From positions 1 to 64,000 of the forward strand of contig JAJPIT010000080.1 in NCBI GenBank assembly GCA_021324615.1: 64,000 nucleotides of DNA, written 5' to 3'. Positions within the stretch are counted from its first letter, which is position 1; every line of letters begins with the position of its first letter. Shown here one piece after another: positions 16,146 through 26,467 of this stretch. The DNA comes from Terriglobia bacterium (GTDB lineage Bacteria > Acidobacteriota > Terriglobia > Bryobacterales > Bryobacteraceae). Position numbers and translations under genes: made by a program. The notes below the pieces were generated by a model. It did not search any database. It saw only the letters and a program-made list of their open reading frames with translations, and was not told the origin of the DNA.

Positions 16146-17416
16146 GGTCCGAGCTCGACCGCGAAGCGCCGCGGCAGGCGCCGCCCTCTGCGAAATCGCA
16201 CGCCGGATTTCTGATTCTGCTGGCGGCCGCGGCCGCGGCGCTGGCCGCCGGAATCTTTTATGAGCTGAAGCAGCGGGACGCGCGGCGGCAGTCGCTGGAT
16301 GCCGCCATCCGCGACGGCGCCGGGCGGCCGCCGGTGGTGAACGTAGGCCGGGTGCGCCGGGCGCCGGCGCAGTCCGAGCTGGAGCTGCCCTGCCAGACCA
16401 TGGCGCTGGTGGAAACGCCGGTCTATGCCCGCGCCGACGGGTACGTGGTCAAGCGCGGCGCCGACATCGGCGACCGGGTGAAGAAAGGGCAGTTGCTGTT
16501 CGAGCTGGATACGCCGGAACTCGACCAGCAGATCGTTCAAGCGCGCGCCGCCCTGGCCCAGTCGAAAGCCGCGCTGCGGCAGTACCAGGCCGCGCTGGCG
16601 GCGGCCGAAAGCAGCCGCAGGCTGGCCGAGGTGACCGCCAGGCGCTGGAAGACCCTTACGGAGAAAGGCGTGTTCGCGCGGCAGGATCTGGATGAGAAAA
16701 ACGCCGCGTTCGAGCTCTCGCAGGCCAACGAGAACGCCGCCCGCGAAAACATCCGTGCGGCCGAGAGCACGGTAGCCGCCAGCGAAGCCAACCTCGCCCG
16801 CCTGGAGGATCTGAAAAAATTCGACCGCCTGGAAGCGCCCTTTGACGGCGTGGTGACTTACCGCAATTTGCAGTCCGATATCGGCACGCTGATCACCGCC
16901 GGCAACACCGGATCGCGCGAGATGATGCGCATCGCGCAAATCGCCGTTTTGCGCGTCTTCGTGGCGATCCCGCAGAGCTACGCCGCCGAGATTCACGAAA
17001 ATTTCCCCGCGGATCTGACGGTGGACGAACTGCCCGGCCGCGTCTTCCATAGCAAGGTGGAAGCGGTGACCCATTCCGTGGATCAGAGTTCGCGCACCAT
17101 GCAAGCCGAGCTGCTCATCCGCAACGAGCGCGAAGCTCTGCTGCCCGGCATGTACGCCAAGGCGCATTTCAAGCTGCCCCACGCCGCCGGCGTTTTGATG
17201 CTGCCGGCCGATGCGCTGCTGCTGCCGAAAGAAGGCCCGCGGGTTGCCGTGGTCGGCCCGGACCGCCGGGTGCATTTCCAGGCGGTGACGCTGGGGCGCG
17301 ATTACGGAGCCGAAATTGAGATCGACTCGGGCCTTAAAGAAGGCGACCAGGTGGTCCTGAACCTGACCGATGCGGTGCGCGAGGGCGTGGTGGTCGAGCC
17401 GAAGCAACAGCAGTGA
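16142..17416 (+). CDS. RND efflux periplasmic adaptor subunit (membrane fusion protein)
   Basis: Adaptor of 424 residues anchored by one N-terminal hydrophobic helix (about residues 20-39). The order of domains is typical: a biotinyl-lipoyl-like half (VETPVYARADGYVVKRGADI), an alpha-helical coiled-coil hairpin (about 125-215, rich in Ala/Glu/Lys), the second lipoyl half (FDRLEAPFDGVVTYRN), then beta-barrel and membrane-proximal domains (LPADALLLPKEGPRVAVV). It links the permease at 12951 to an outer-membrane channel. Its ATG overlaps the permease stop (ATGA). A hairpin with a short T-run follows at 17444-17470. Confidence 0.93.
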   Translation: MRSELDREAPRQAPPSAKSHAGFLILLAAAAAALAAGIFYELKQRDARRQSLDAAIRDGAGRPPVVNVGRVRRAPAQSELELPCQTMALVETPVYARADGYVVKRGADIGDRVKKGQLLFELDTPELDQQIVQARAALAQSKAALRQYQAALAAAESSRRLAEVTARRWKTLTEKGVFARQDLDEKNAAFELSQANENAARENIRAAESTVAASEANLARLEDLKKFDRLEAPFDGVVTYRNLQSDIGTLITAGNTGSREMMRIAQIAVLRVFVAIPQSYAAEIHENFPADLTVDELPGRVFHSKVEAVTHSVDQSSRTMQAELLIRNEREALLPGMYAKAHFKLPHAAGVLMLPADALLLPKEGPRVAVVGPDRRVHFQAVTLGRDYGAEIEIDSGLKEGDQVVLNLTDAVREGVVVEPKQQQ

Positions 17417-17443
17417 CGATCCTGCGCCGGCGGAGAGATACCG

Positions 17444-17470
17444 GCCCGGAAGGAACAGGCCGGGCGCTTT
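17444..17470 (+). terminator. terminator-like hairpin after the RND operon
   Basis: GCCCGG (17444-17449) and CCGGGC (17460-17465) with a 10-base loop, followed by GCTTT. It lies between the adaptor gene and the convergent lipoprotein gene. Confidence 0.5.
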
Positions 17471-18014
17471 AGTGAACGATCCGCTCCAACGCCCAGCCGT
17501 TGTTGTAGCGGAACAACAGAACTGGCGGAACGTCCTGGGTAAAATCCCCTTTTTTCACACCCATCAGGGGCAGCGGATCGGGAAAGCACTTCTGCGGGAC
17601 GGCGATGCCGAATTTTCCCGTGACCACCCGCGTCATCGGCTCCGGGCCGTCGCGATCGCTGGAAATTTCGGTCACGGCCAGGTTATAGTCGCCGCGGATC
17701 TGGACATAAGGCCGGGCCATATCGCCGATGGAGACGTCGTCGGCAAATTTCAGATCGCGGCCGGCCGGCTTGAGCCGGGCGAGCTGGCGCCCGCGCTGTC
17801 CCGTCTCGGAGGGCGAATCCCACAGGTCGTTTTCCACGCCGCAGTCGACCTGCTGCGGCGTCAGCATCACGTATTCGGCGTCCAGGTGCAGCGGTGTGCT
17901 CTCGATGATTCCGCGGACTTTCCCGTAATTGAAGTCGTTCGGACCGCAGGCCGCCAGAAAGATCCCGATTCCAGCCAGTAAGGCTCCTTTTTTGATGGAA
18001 TTATGCACTTCCAT
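17469..18014 (-). CDS. hypothetical lipoprotein
   Basis: Protein of 181 residues with a lipoprotein signal: a basic start, a hydrophobic stretch (ALLAGIGIFLAAC) and a lipobox LAAC with the lipidated Cys near residue 23. The mature part (GPNDFNYGKVRGIIESTPLH onward) is soluble with two further cysteines and belongs to no family I recognise. It is convergent with the RND operon and divergent from the cold-shock gene. A GGGGGAAAAG purine stretch precedes the ATG. It is probably anchored in the outer or inner membrane facing the periplasm; no function is assigned. Confidence 0.75.
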   Translation of the reverse strand: MEVHNSIKKGALLAGIGIFLAACGPNDFNYGKVRGIIESTPLHLDAEYVMLTPQQVDCGVENDLWDSPSETGQRGRQLARLKPAGRDLKFADDVSIGDMARPYVQIRGDYNLAVTEISSDRDGPEPMTRVVTGKFGIAVPQKCFPDPLPLMGVKKGDFTQDVPPVLLFRYNNGWALERIVH

Positions 18015-18262
18015 GCGCTCTTTTCCCCCGGGTCCCGGGTTTGCTTTCGGGACCAGGCAGTACTATCGGCGGATCGGGCATCTAAGTACAGGCATATGAC
18101 GGGGCATAGGCGATTTTCCATCCGCCGGCCTGGGGGGTCCTCCGGGAGTGCTGACGTTACCGCCGGGCATGTTTTTGTTGCAGGCAAACAAGTAACGTGA
18201 GACAATAGCCGAAGCTTTGGAACGTCCCGGCTTGCCGGGAATGGAACAGGAGAAATCAAGTA

Positions 18263-18466
18263 GTGAAAGAAAAGGGTGTTGTGAAATGGTTTAACGCCGC
18301 AAAGGGCTATGGATTCATCCAGCGGGCCAGCGGCGAGGACGTGTTTGTGCACTTTTCGGCCATCCAGATGTCCGGCTACCGGACGCTTGAAGAAGGCGCG
18401 GAAGTGGAATTCGAGGTCAAGCGGGGTCCCAAGGGTCTCCAGGCTGAGAACGTGAACAGGCCTTAG
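18263..18466 (+). CDS. cspA: cold-shock protein (CspA family)
   Basis: Single OB-fold cold-shock domain of 67 residues that binds single-stranded RNA/DNA. Both RNA-binding motifs are intact: RNP1 in [10 protein letters not shown] and RNP2 in DVFVHFSAI. The start is GTG with AGGAG 9-10 bases upstream. The 248-base upstream region back to the divergent lipoprotein gene is long enough for the structured 5' leader that regulates many csp mRNAs, but I cannot define one. A textbook terminator follows at 18496-18526, so the gene is monocistronic. Whether it is cold-induced or constitutive cannot be told from sequence. Confidence 0.93.
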   Translation: MKEKGVVKWFNAAKGYGFIQRASGEDVFVHFSAIQMSGYRTLEEGAEVEFEVKRGPKGLQAENVNRP

Positions 18467-18495
18467 GCCAGGAGGAAGGAACAGGATCAGGCACG

Positions 18496-18526
18496 GGCCG
18501 CCCCCACCGGGCGGCCTTTTGCTTTT
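18496..18526 (+). terminator. rho-independent terminator of the cold-shock gene
   Basis: Perfect 8-bp stem GGCCGCCC (18496-18503) / GGGCGGCC (18509-18516), loop CCACC, followed by TTTTGCTTTTT. Confidence 0.9.
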
Positions 18527-18568
18527 TCCGGTGTGAGAAATCGTCCGCGGCGGACCTACTACTTGTAA

Positions 18569-19603
18569 GTGAAGGTCGTCATGATCGACGATTCAGCGCC
18601 GGACCGGAAGCTGTACCGGCTGCTGCTGGAGGAGGGATTCGGCAGCGGGCTGCGCTTCTGGGAGGAGAGTCTGGCGGAGCGCGGAATCGAAACCTGCCGC
18701 CGCGTGGCGCCGGACTGCATTCTGCTCGATTACAAGCTCCCGGACATGACCGGCCTGGAGTTTCTGACCCGGATCCGGTCCGGAGACCCGGGAGACGCGC
18801 CGGCCTTCGCCGTGGTGATGCTCACCGGACTCGCCGACGAGCAGGTGGCCGTGGACGCGCTAAAGAGCGGGGCGCAGGATTATCTCGTCAAAGACCGGAT
18901 CACGCCGGAGGCGCTGCTGTCGGCGGTCCGGCGCGCGCACGAGAAGGTGGACCTGCTGCGGACGCTCAAGGCCGAGCGCGACCGGCTGGCGGAGTCGCTG
19001 GCCGAAAAGGAGGTTCTGCTCAAGGAAGTTCACCACCGCGTGAAGAACAATTTGCAGGTGATCGCCAGCCTGCTGCGCCTGCAGGCCTCTTCGTTTGCGG
19101 ACCCGGCGATGGCCGCCGCCCTGCGCGAGAGCCAGAACCGCGTCGAATCCATGGCTCTGATCCATGAACAGCTTTACGAAACCAGCGATCTGCGCGAGGT
19201 GGATCTCTCCGAGCACGCCGGCCTGCTGGCCAACAATCTGTACCGGTCCTATGGCGAGCCGGAGCGCATCGCCATGAGCTTCGCCGTGGAGAGACTGCCG
19301 CTGAGCGTGGACCGCGCGATTCCGGCGAGCCTGATCCTGAACGAACTGATTTCCAACGCGCTGAAACACGCTTTTCCGGGCGGCCGCGGCGGAGCGATCG
19401 AGGTTCGCGGGCGCTCGGAGAAAGGGATGATTGTGCTGGAGGTCCACGACGACGGCGCGGGGGTGGCGCCGGAGCTGGATCTGAAGCGGCCGAATCCGCT
19501 CGGCCTGGAGATCGTCAACATTCTGACCCGCCAGTTGAAAGGGGTCTTCGAGCTGGAGCGGGGCCCGGGGACCACCTTCCGCGTCCGCTTTCCGAACTCG
19601 TGA
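18569..19603 (+). CDS. receiver domain fused to HisKA_2-type histidine kinase
   Basis: Cytoplasmic signalling protein of 344 residues. Residues 1-125 are a receiver with the acidic pair in VVMIDDS, phospho-acceptor Asp54 (ILLDYKLPD) and the Lys in DYLVKDR. A short coiled coil follows, then a HisKA_2 dimerisation helix EVHHRVKNNLQVI (His155/His156) and a HATPase domain with N-box (LNELISNALKHAF) and G1 (VHDDGAGV). All catalytic residues look intact, so this should be an active kinase controlled by its own receiver. The GTG start keeps the full first beta strand; the ATG 12 bases later would remove it. The next gene overlaps by 4 bases, and these two are likely partners. Confidence 0.9.
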   Translation: MKVVMIDDSAPDRKLYRLLLEEGFGSGLRFWEESLAERGIETCRRVAPDCILLDYKLPDMTGLEFLTRIRSGDPGDAPAFAVVMLTGLADEQVAVDALKSGAQDYLVKDRITPEALLSAVRRAHEKVDLLRTLKAERDRLAESLAEKEVLLKEVHHRVKNNLQVIASLLRLQASSFADPAMAAALRESQNRVESMALIHEQLYETSDLREVDLSEHAGLLANNLYRSYGEPERIAMSFAVERLPLSVDRAIPASLILNELISNALKHAFPGGRGGAIEVRGRSEKGMIVLEVHDDGAGVAPELDLKRPNPLGLEIVNILTRQLKGVFELERGPGTTFRVRFPNS

Positions 19604-21441
19604 CTATGGATCCGGCAAGAACGTACAAAATTCTGGTGGTCGAAGACGAAGGGCTGATCGCGCACGACATCGCCGACCGGCTGGCGGCGCTGGGTCACCA
19701 AGTGGTCGCCACGGCGGCCACGGCGGAGGAGGCGATCGAGCGCGCCGCCGGCGCCGATCTGGTGCTCATGGACATCCGCCTGGACGGCCGCGCCGACGGG
19801 ATCGAGGCGGCGGCCGCGATCCGCGCCCGATATCACCTGCCGGTGGTCTTTCTGACGGCGCACGCCGACCGCTCTACGCTGGAGCGCGCCAAGACGGCCG
19901 CGCCGTTCGGCTATATCGTCAAGCCGCTGTCGCACAACTCTCTGAACACGTCGATTGAGATGGCCATGCACAAGCATCGGCTGGAGCGGCAACTGGAGGA
20001 GCGCGAGGCCTGGATGCGCACCGTGCTCGGCTCGGTCGCCGACGCGGTGGTGGTCGCCGACGCCGCCGGCCGCGTGGTGATGATGAATCTCGCCGCCGAG
20101 GTGCTGACCGGATGGCCGCCTGCGGAGGCGCAGGGGCAGCCGGTTGCAAAGGTGGTCGCGTTGGTGGAGGAAAACGGCGCAGGCGCCGGCGAAGATCCGG
20201 TGGCGCTGGCGATGCTCCGGGACGCCGCCGTGCCGCTGGCGCGGAACTGGCGCCTGATTACCCGCAGCGGTCGCCAGATGAGCGTCGAAGGCGCGGCCGC
20301 GCCGGTGAAGACCAACGCCGGAATTATCGGCGCGGCGCTCAGCTTCCGCGACGTCAGCGCGCGCCGCTGGGAGGAGCGGCAGATCCGCCAGTCGCAAAAA
20401 CTCGAAGCGCTCGGGCGGCTGGCGGCCGGCGTCTCCACCGATTACTCGAACCTGTTGGGCATTGTACGCAGCCGGGCGGACCAGTTGCTCGGCCACTTTG
20501 GAGAATACTCGCCCGCCCGCAAGCTGATCGAGGAGATCCAGCAGGCGGCGGCCGCGGCGGACCAGATCAACCGGCGGCTGGCGGCGTTCGGATCGCGTCA
20601 GGTATGCCAGCCGGAGCCGTTCAGCCTCAACGCGCTGCTGCGGCGCTCCAGCAAGTTGATCCAGTCGCTGGCCGGTCCGCAAATCGAGCTGTTGATCCGT
20701 CCCGGTACGGCCACCATGCACGTGCGCGCGGATCCGGGGCAGATCGAGCAGGCGCTGCTCGGCCTGATCCTGCATGCCTGCGCCAGGATGGCGGACGGCG
20801 GGCGGCTGCTGATCGAGACGGGCAACGCCGGAGCGCCGGCCGGCGGCCAGATCGCCGCCTACGCGATGCTGGCGGTGACCTACACCGGCGAAGAAGACGA
20901 TCCGGAGAGCCTGTTTGAGCCGCGGCCGGCCGGCGAACAAGGAATGGCTCTGGCCATGGTGCATGCCATCGTCACCGAACACGGCGGGTATGTTTCGGCC
21001 CAGCGCACCGGCGCCGGCGGCTGCCGCTGCGAAATTCTGCTTCCGGCGGAAGCGGCCGCCGCGCTTCCCTCTGCCCGTCCCTCCTCGCCGCAGAAGGTTC
21101 CCACCATCCTGCTGATCGAAGCCCGCGAGGCGGTGCGCGGCGAGCTTCACAAATTTTTTGAACTCCACGGCTACAACCTGCTGGAGGCGGCCGATGCCAG
21201 CGAGGCGCTGGCCGTGAGCCAGATGCACGAAGGGCCAATTGACGTGCTGATCGGCGATGCGCCGCTGGAAGCGGCCGCGGCGGAACTTCGGCGGGAGCAT
21301 GCGAACTTGAAGGTCCTGGAAATTGTGGACGATTTGCCGCGCGCTTCTCAGCTCCGGCGCCCCTTTACGGAGGCGGCGCTGCTCGAAAAGGTGGAAGCGC
21401 TGCTTCAGGATCGCGCCAGGCTTGCCCCGGCGACGGCATAA
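19600..21441 (+). CDS. receiver-PAS-pseudokinase-receiver protein (degenerate hybrid histidine kinase)
   Basis: Protein of 613 residues. An intact receiver (1-120: VVEDEG, VLMDIRLDG, YIVKPLS) is followed by a PAS domain (about 130-255) and a hybrid-kinase core that has lost its catalytic residues. The H-box reads GVSTDYSNLL where family members have AHDFNNLL, so Thr280 replaces the phospho-accepting His. The N-box reads LILHACARM with His392 in place of Asn. The D/G1 box has become TYTGEEDD, and G2 (GTGLGL) reads QGMALAM. The C-terminal receiver-like domain lacks the N-terminal acidic pair (LLIEAREA) and has Arg in place of the PF Lys (RRPFTE). It overlaps the intact kinase gene upstream by 4 bases, so it is probably that kinase's target, sensor or scaffold. 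No DNA-binding domain is seen. Confidence 0.88.
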   Translation: MTMDPARTYKILVVEDEGLIAHDIADRLAALGHQVVATAATAEEAIERAAGADLVLMDIRLDGRADGIEAAAAIRARYHLPVVFLTAHADRSTLERAKTAAPFGYIVKPLSHNSLNTSIEMAMHKHRLERQLEEREAWMRTVLGSVADAVVVADAAGRVVMMNLAAEVLTGWPPAEAQGQPVAKVVALVEENGAGAGEDPVALAMLRDAAVPLARNWRLITRSGRQMSVEGAAAPVKTNAGIIGAALSFRDVSARRWEERQIRQSQKLEALGRLAAGVSTDYSNLLGIVRSRADQLLGHFGEYSPARKLIEEIQQAAAAADQINRRLAAFGSRQVCQPEPFSLNALLRRSSKLIQSLAGPQIELLIRPGTATMHVRADPGQIEQALLGLILHACARMADGGRLLIETGNAGAPAGGQIAAYAMLAVTYTGEEDDPESLFEPRPAGEQGMALAMVHAIVTEHGGYVSAQRTGAGGCRCEILLPAEAAAALPSARPSSPQKVPTILLIEAREAVRGELHKFFELHGYNLLEAADASEALAVSQMHEGPIDVLIGDAPLEAAAAELRREHANLKVLEIVDDLPRASQLRRPFTEAALLEKVEALLQDRARLAPATA

Positions 21442-21520
21442 CCAAGGCCGGTACTCCTCCCCGGTCCCTCCGATTGGGAAACCCGTTTTCCTAGGAACTT
21501 AGCGATTGATTTTGGCAAGA

Positions 21521-21550
21521 CTTGACAATGATAGACTAAGATTGCATAAT
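21521..21550 (+). promoter_or_regulatory. dnaK operon promoter with HAIR-like element
   Basis: TTGACA (21522-21527), a 17-base spacer and CATAAT (21545-21550) form a near-consensus sigma-70 promoter. The -35 is embedded in CTTGACA-N7-ACTAAGA (21521-21541), a partial match to the HspR operator HAIR (CTTGAGT-N7-ACTCAAG). Since hspR is the last gene of this operon, autorepression at this site is plausible. The right half-site is weak. Confidence 0.65.
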
Positions 21551-21603
21551 CAAAACAGGCTAAATAAAGCCGCGAGTTCTTAAACACGAGAGGACGTCAC
21601 AAA

Positions 21604-23526
<1,923 letters not shown>

Positions 23527-23603
23527 GAAGTGGTCCGGGTCCGGCGGCCGGCGGCCGGCAAACGCGCATCGCCGGCCGCGGGCCTCCGGCGGCCACCCTG
23601 GTT

Positions 23604-24770
23604 ATGGCGCAGCAGGACTACTATCAAACCCTCGGTGTATCGCGCGAGGCAAGCGAAGAGGAGATTCGCAAAGCGTACCGGAAACTCGCGCGTAAACATC
23701 ACCCGGATCTGAATCCGGGCGATAAGGCGGCCGAGGAGCGCTTCAAAAGAGTCCAGGAAGCATACGACGTCCTGAGCGATCCGAAAAAGAAGCAGATGTA
23801 CGATCAGTACGGCTTCTATTCGGAAAACGGGATGCCCGGAGGAAGCGGAGCCGGCGCGGGCGCGCGGGGGCCGGGAATGGGCTTCGGAGGATTCGATTTT
23901 TCCGACATTTTCACGCGCGGCGGAGCGGGCGGGCGGCGCGCGTCCGCGGAGGAGTCGGCCAATTTTCAGGATATCTTCAGCCAATGGTTCGGCCGCCACC
24001 ACGCCGAAGAGTCCACCGTGCCGCAAAAGGGCAGCGATCTGGAATACGGCCTGAACATCGACTTCTGGCAGGCCATCCGCGGCACCCAGGTGAGGCTGAA
24101 CATCAACCGCCAGGAGGCGTGCGCCAGTTGCGGCGGCACGGGCGCGGCGAAGTCGGGGGCCAACATGGTTTGCCCGGAGTGCAATGGCGGAGGCACGGTG
24201 ACCCAGGCCGCCGGCGCGATGCGCTTCAGCCTGACCTGCCCGCGATGCAATGGAACCGGCCGCTTGCGCAACCAGTGTCCGGCCTGCCATGGCGACGGCC
24301 GCATCACCACCACCGAGACGGTGGAGGTGCGCATTCCGCCGGGGGCGCAGCAAGGCTCGCGGCTGCGGGTCGCGGGAAAAGGGAACGCGGGAACGCACGG
24401 CGCGCCGCCCGGCGATCTGTACATCACCGTGCGGGTGGAGCCGCATCCCTTCTTCCGGCGCGAGGGCGACGACATCGAGATTACCGTGCCGGTGCGGATC
24501 GATGAAGCCGGGCTGGGAGCGAAGATCGAAGTGCCCACCATCGACGGCCGCGCGCTGCTGAAAATTCCGCAGGGGACCAAGAATGGCCAGAAGTTCCGGA
24601 TGCGGGAAAAGGGCGTGCTCAACTCCCGCACCGGAAAGCGCGGCGATCAAATCGTCGAGGTGGTGATCGAGGCGCCGGAGGTCCACGACGAGCGCACCAA
24701 GGAGCTGCTGCGCGAATACGCCCGGCTGCATCCCGGCGATCCGCGCCAGGCAATCTGGTCCAAGCTATGA
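23604..24770 (+). CDS. dnaJ: molecular chaperone DnaJ (type I Hsp40)
   Basis: Co-chaperone of 388 residues that stimulates DnaK ATPase activity and delivers substrates. The J-domain (1-70) contains the HPD motif in HHPDLNPG. A Gly/Phe-rich region follows (about 75-120), then a linker with an acidic, Gln/Phe-containing insert ([14 protein letters not shown]). The zinc-binding domain has four CxxC motifs: [24 protein letters not shown] and CPACHGDG. The two C-terminal beta domains complete a type I protein. It starts 77 bases after dnaK across a very GC-rich spacer and overlaps the regulator hspR by 4 bases. Confidence 0.96.
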   Translation: MAQQDYYQTLGVSREASEEEIRKAYRKLARKHHPDLNPGDKAAEERFKRVQEAYDVLSDPKKKQMYDQYGFYSENGMPGGSGAGAGARGPGMGFGGFDFSDIFTRGGAGGRRASAEESANFQDIFSQWFGRHHAEESTVPQKGSDLEYGLNIDFWQAIRGTQVRLNINRQEACASCGGTGAAKSGANMVCPECNGGGTVTQAAGAMRFSLTCPRCNGTGRLRNQCPACHGDGRITTTETVEVRIPPGAQQGSRLRVAGKGNAGTHGAPPGDLYITVRVEPHPFFRREGDDIEITVPVRIDEAGLGAKIEVPTIDGRALLKIPQGTKNGQKFRMREKGVLNSRTGKRGDQIVEVVIEAPEVHDERTKELLREYARLHPGDPRQAIWSKL

Positions 24771-25147
24771 GGAAACGGAACAAGGCCGCCTACATGATCT
24801 CGGCCGTCGCCGAGCAGTATCAGATCCATCCGCAAACGCTGCGCCTGTACGAGCGCGAAGGCTTGCTGAAACCTTCCCGCAGCGACGGCAACACGCGTCT
24901 TTACACCGATGAAGACCTGGAGCGGCTGGAGGTGATTCTCAAGCTCACCCGCGATCTGGGCGTCAATCTGGCGGGCGTCGAAATTATTCTCAATATGCGC
25001 GAAAAGATGGCGGAAATGCAGCGCCAGATCGAGCAGTTTGTCGCCAGCCTGAACGCCGAACTGTCGCAGCGGCCGAATCCTCCCGCCGGACCGGAAAATT
25101 CGCTGATCCCGGTGATCGAAGTGAAGAAGATGAAACGGACGGGCTAG
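24767..25147 (+). CDS. hspR: MerR-family heat-shock repressor HspR
   Basis: DNA-binding protein of 126 residues. The MerR-type winged helix-turn-helix (about 8-75: [20 protein letters not shown], then [16 protein letters not shown]) is followed by a coiled-coil dimerisation helix ([18 protein letters not shown]). There are no effector-binding cysteines. Position as the last gene of a dnaK-dnaJ operon, with a 4-base ATGA overlap with dnaJ, is the classical HspR arrangement known from Streptomyces and others, where HspR uses DnaK as co-repressor and binds HAIR sites. The HAIR-like element at 21521-21541 is the likely target, giving negative autoregulation of the operon. Confidence 0.92.
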   Translation: MRKRNKAAYMISAVAEQYQIHPQTLRLYEREGLLKPSRSDGNTRLYTDEDLERLEVILKLTRDLGVNLAGVEIILNMREKMAEMQRQIEQFVASLNAELSQRPNPPAGPENSLIPVIEVKKMKRTG

Positions 25148-25184
25148 CCTTCCGGCGCGCCCCGGGGTTCCTTCCGACAGCCTC

Positions 25185-25193
25185 TGCTACGTT
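25185..25193 (+). promoter_or_regulatory. extended -10-like element before the second M20 peptidase
   Basis: TGC followed by TACGTT, ending 6 bases before the ATG at 25200, with no Shine-Dalgarno. The hexamer itself is a modest match. Confidence 0.3.
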
Positions 25194-25199
25194 TTAAAT

Positions 25200-26423
25200 A
25201 TGCGATTTTTCGTTCCGGTCCTCTTTGCGTCCGCGCTTCTGGCGCAGGACGCCGCCCGCCTGGCCGAAGATCCGGCCATCAAGGCCGCCTTCGCGGCAAT
25301 CCAGAAGAATGAGCCGCATTTTATCGACGAACAGATCCGGATTTGCGAAATTCCCGCGCCTCCGTTTCACGAAGAGGCCCGCGCCAGAGAATTGGAGCGG
25401 CTGTTCCGGCAGGCCGGGCTGCGCGATGTGCGGATCGATAAAGCCGGCAACGTGCTCGGCGTGCGCCCGGGAGCCTCGCCGCATCCGAACCTGCTGCTGG
25501 AGGCGCATCTCGACACCGTGTTTCCGGAAGGAACCAACGTCAAGGTCACGCGCGAGGGAACGCTGCTCAAAGGACCCGGTATCGGCGACGACTGCCGCGG
25601 GCTGGCGGCCATGCTGGGAGTGATTCGCGCGCTCGACGAAGCGCACGTGCAGACTCCGGGGACGATTACCTTCGCCGCCGACGTGGGGGAAGAAGGCCTG
25701 GGCGATCTGCGCGGCACCAAGGAGCTTTTCCAGAATACTCTCAAAGGCCAGATCGATAAATTCATCTCCATTGACGGCCTGGGGCTGGGGATCACCAACG
25801 TCGGCGTCGGCAGTTACCGGTATCGCGTGGAGTTCAAGGGGCCGGGCGGCCACAGCTTCGGCGCGTTCGGCATGGTGAATCCGATTCAGGCCATGGGGCG
25901 CGCGATCGCCAAGATCGATAATTTCGATGTGCCCAAAAATCCCAAGACGACCTTCAACGTGGGCCGGGTGGGCGGCGGAACCTCGGTGAACGCGATTCCC
26001 TTCGAGTGCTGGATGGAAGTGGATATGCGGTCGGCCGACAAGAATTCGCTCGAAGCCCTGAACGCCAAATTCAAGGCGGCCGTCGCCGAGGCCGTCGAGG
26101 AAGAAAACCGGCGGTGGCCGGGGCATGGAACGGTGACCGCGTCGCCGGAACTGGTTGGTTTGCGGCCGGCCGGCAGCACGCCGGCGGATTCAGCGATTGT
26201 GATCGCGGCGGTGGCGGCGACCAAGGTTGTGGGCGGTTCGGGACGACTTGGCGAAGGCTCGACGGACGCCAATGTGCCGATGAATTTAGGCATTCCCGCG
26301 ATCACCATCGGCGGCGGCGGAAGAGGCAGCGGAGCCCACGCGCTGGACGAGCAGTTCGACACCAAGGATTCGTATTTGGGTACGCAGCGCGCGTTGTTAC
26401 TGGCGGTCGCGCTGGCGCGGTAG
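25200..26423 (+). CDS. secreted M20-family metallopeptidase (peptidase T/CPG2-like)
   Basis: Zinc peptidase of 407 residues with a short N-terminal signal (MRFFVPVLFASALLAQ). Metal and catalytic motifs are in order: LLEAHLDTVFP, GPGIGDDCRGLAAM, ADVGEEGLGDLRG (catalytic Glu followed by a ligand Glu), and STDANVPMN and HALDEQF near the end. The middle dimerisation domain contains FKGPGGHSFGAFG, typical of the M20 lid. It is likely a periplasmic aminopeptidase or dipeptidase; the substrate is unknown. It is only distantly related to the M20 enzyme at 6145. An isolated gene between hspR and rfbD. Confidence 0.9.
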   Translation: MRFFVPVLFASALLAQDAARLAEDPAIKAAFAAIQKNEPHFIDEQIRICEIPAPPFHEEARARELERLFRQAGLRDVRIDKAGNVLGVRPGASPHPNLLLEAHLDTVFPEGTNVKVTREGTLLKGPGIGDDCRGLAAMLGVIRALDEAHVQTPGTITFAADVGEEGLGDLRGTKELFQNTLKGQIDKFISIDGLGLGITNVGVGSYRYRVEFKGPGGHSFGAFGMVNPIQAMGRAIAKIDNFDVPKNPKTTFNVGRVGGGTSVNAIPFECWMEVDMRSADKNSLEALNAKFKAAVAEAVEEENRRWPGHGTVTASPELVGLRPAGSTPADSAIVIAAVAATKVVGGSGRLGEGSTDANVPMNLGIPAITIGGGGRGSGAHALDEQFDTKDSYLGTQRALLLAVALAR

Positions 26424-26455
26424 ATCGGCGCCATCCGGCCCGCTTCCGGGTTCCC

Positions 26456-26461
26456 TACAAT
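26456..26461 (+). promoter_or_regulatory. -10 hexamer of rfbD-rraA
   Basis: TACAAT 6 bases before the GTG at 26468; no Shine-Dalgarno and no clear -35. Confidence 0.4.
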
Positions 26462-26467
26462 AATTAC

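Noticed and set aside
18175-18206. TTGTTG / GACAAT as the cold-shock gene promoter
   Set aside because: The spacer is 20 bases, which is too long for a confident call.
19249-21300. 683-codon open frame on the minus strand
   Set aside because: Antisense shadow of the two signalling genes, low-complexity Arg/Gln/Gly/Val composition and no start context.
21442-21603. CIRCE element upstream of dnaK
   Set aside because: No TTAGCACTC-N9-GAGTGCTAA inverted repeat; the partial HAIR match and hspR gene fit better.
23527-23603. GC-rich repeats between dnaK and dnaJ as a terminator
   Set aside because: Several GGCCGGC units can pair, but there is no single stable stem with a T-tract, and dnaJ must be co-expressed with dnaK.
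26006-26467. Upstream 154-codon extension of the rfbD frame
   Set aside because: It overlaps the M20 peptidase out of frame; RfbD conservation begins at 26468.
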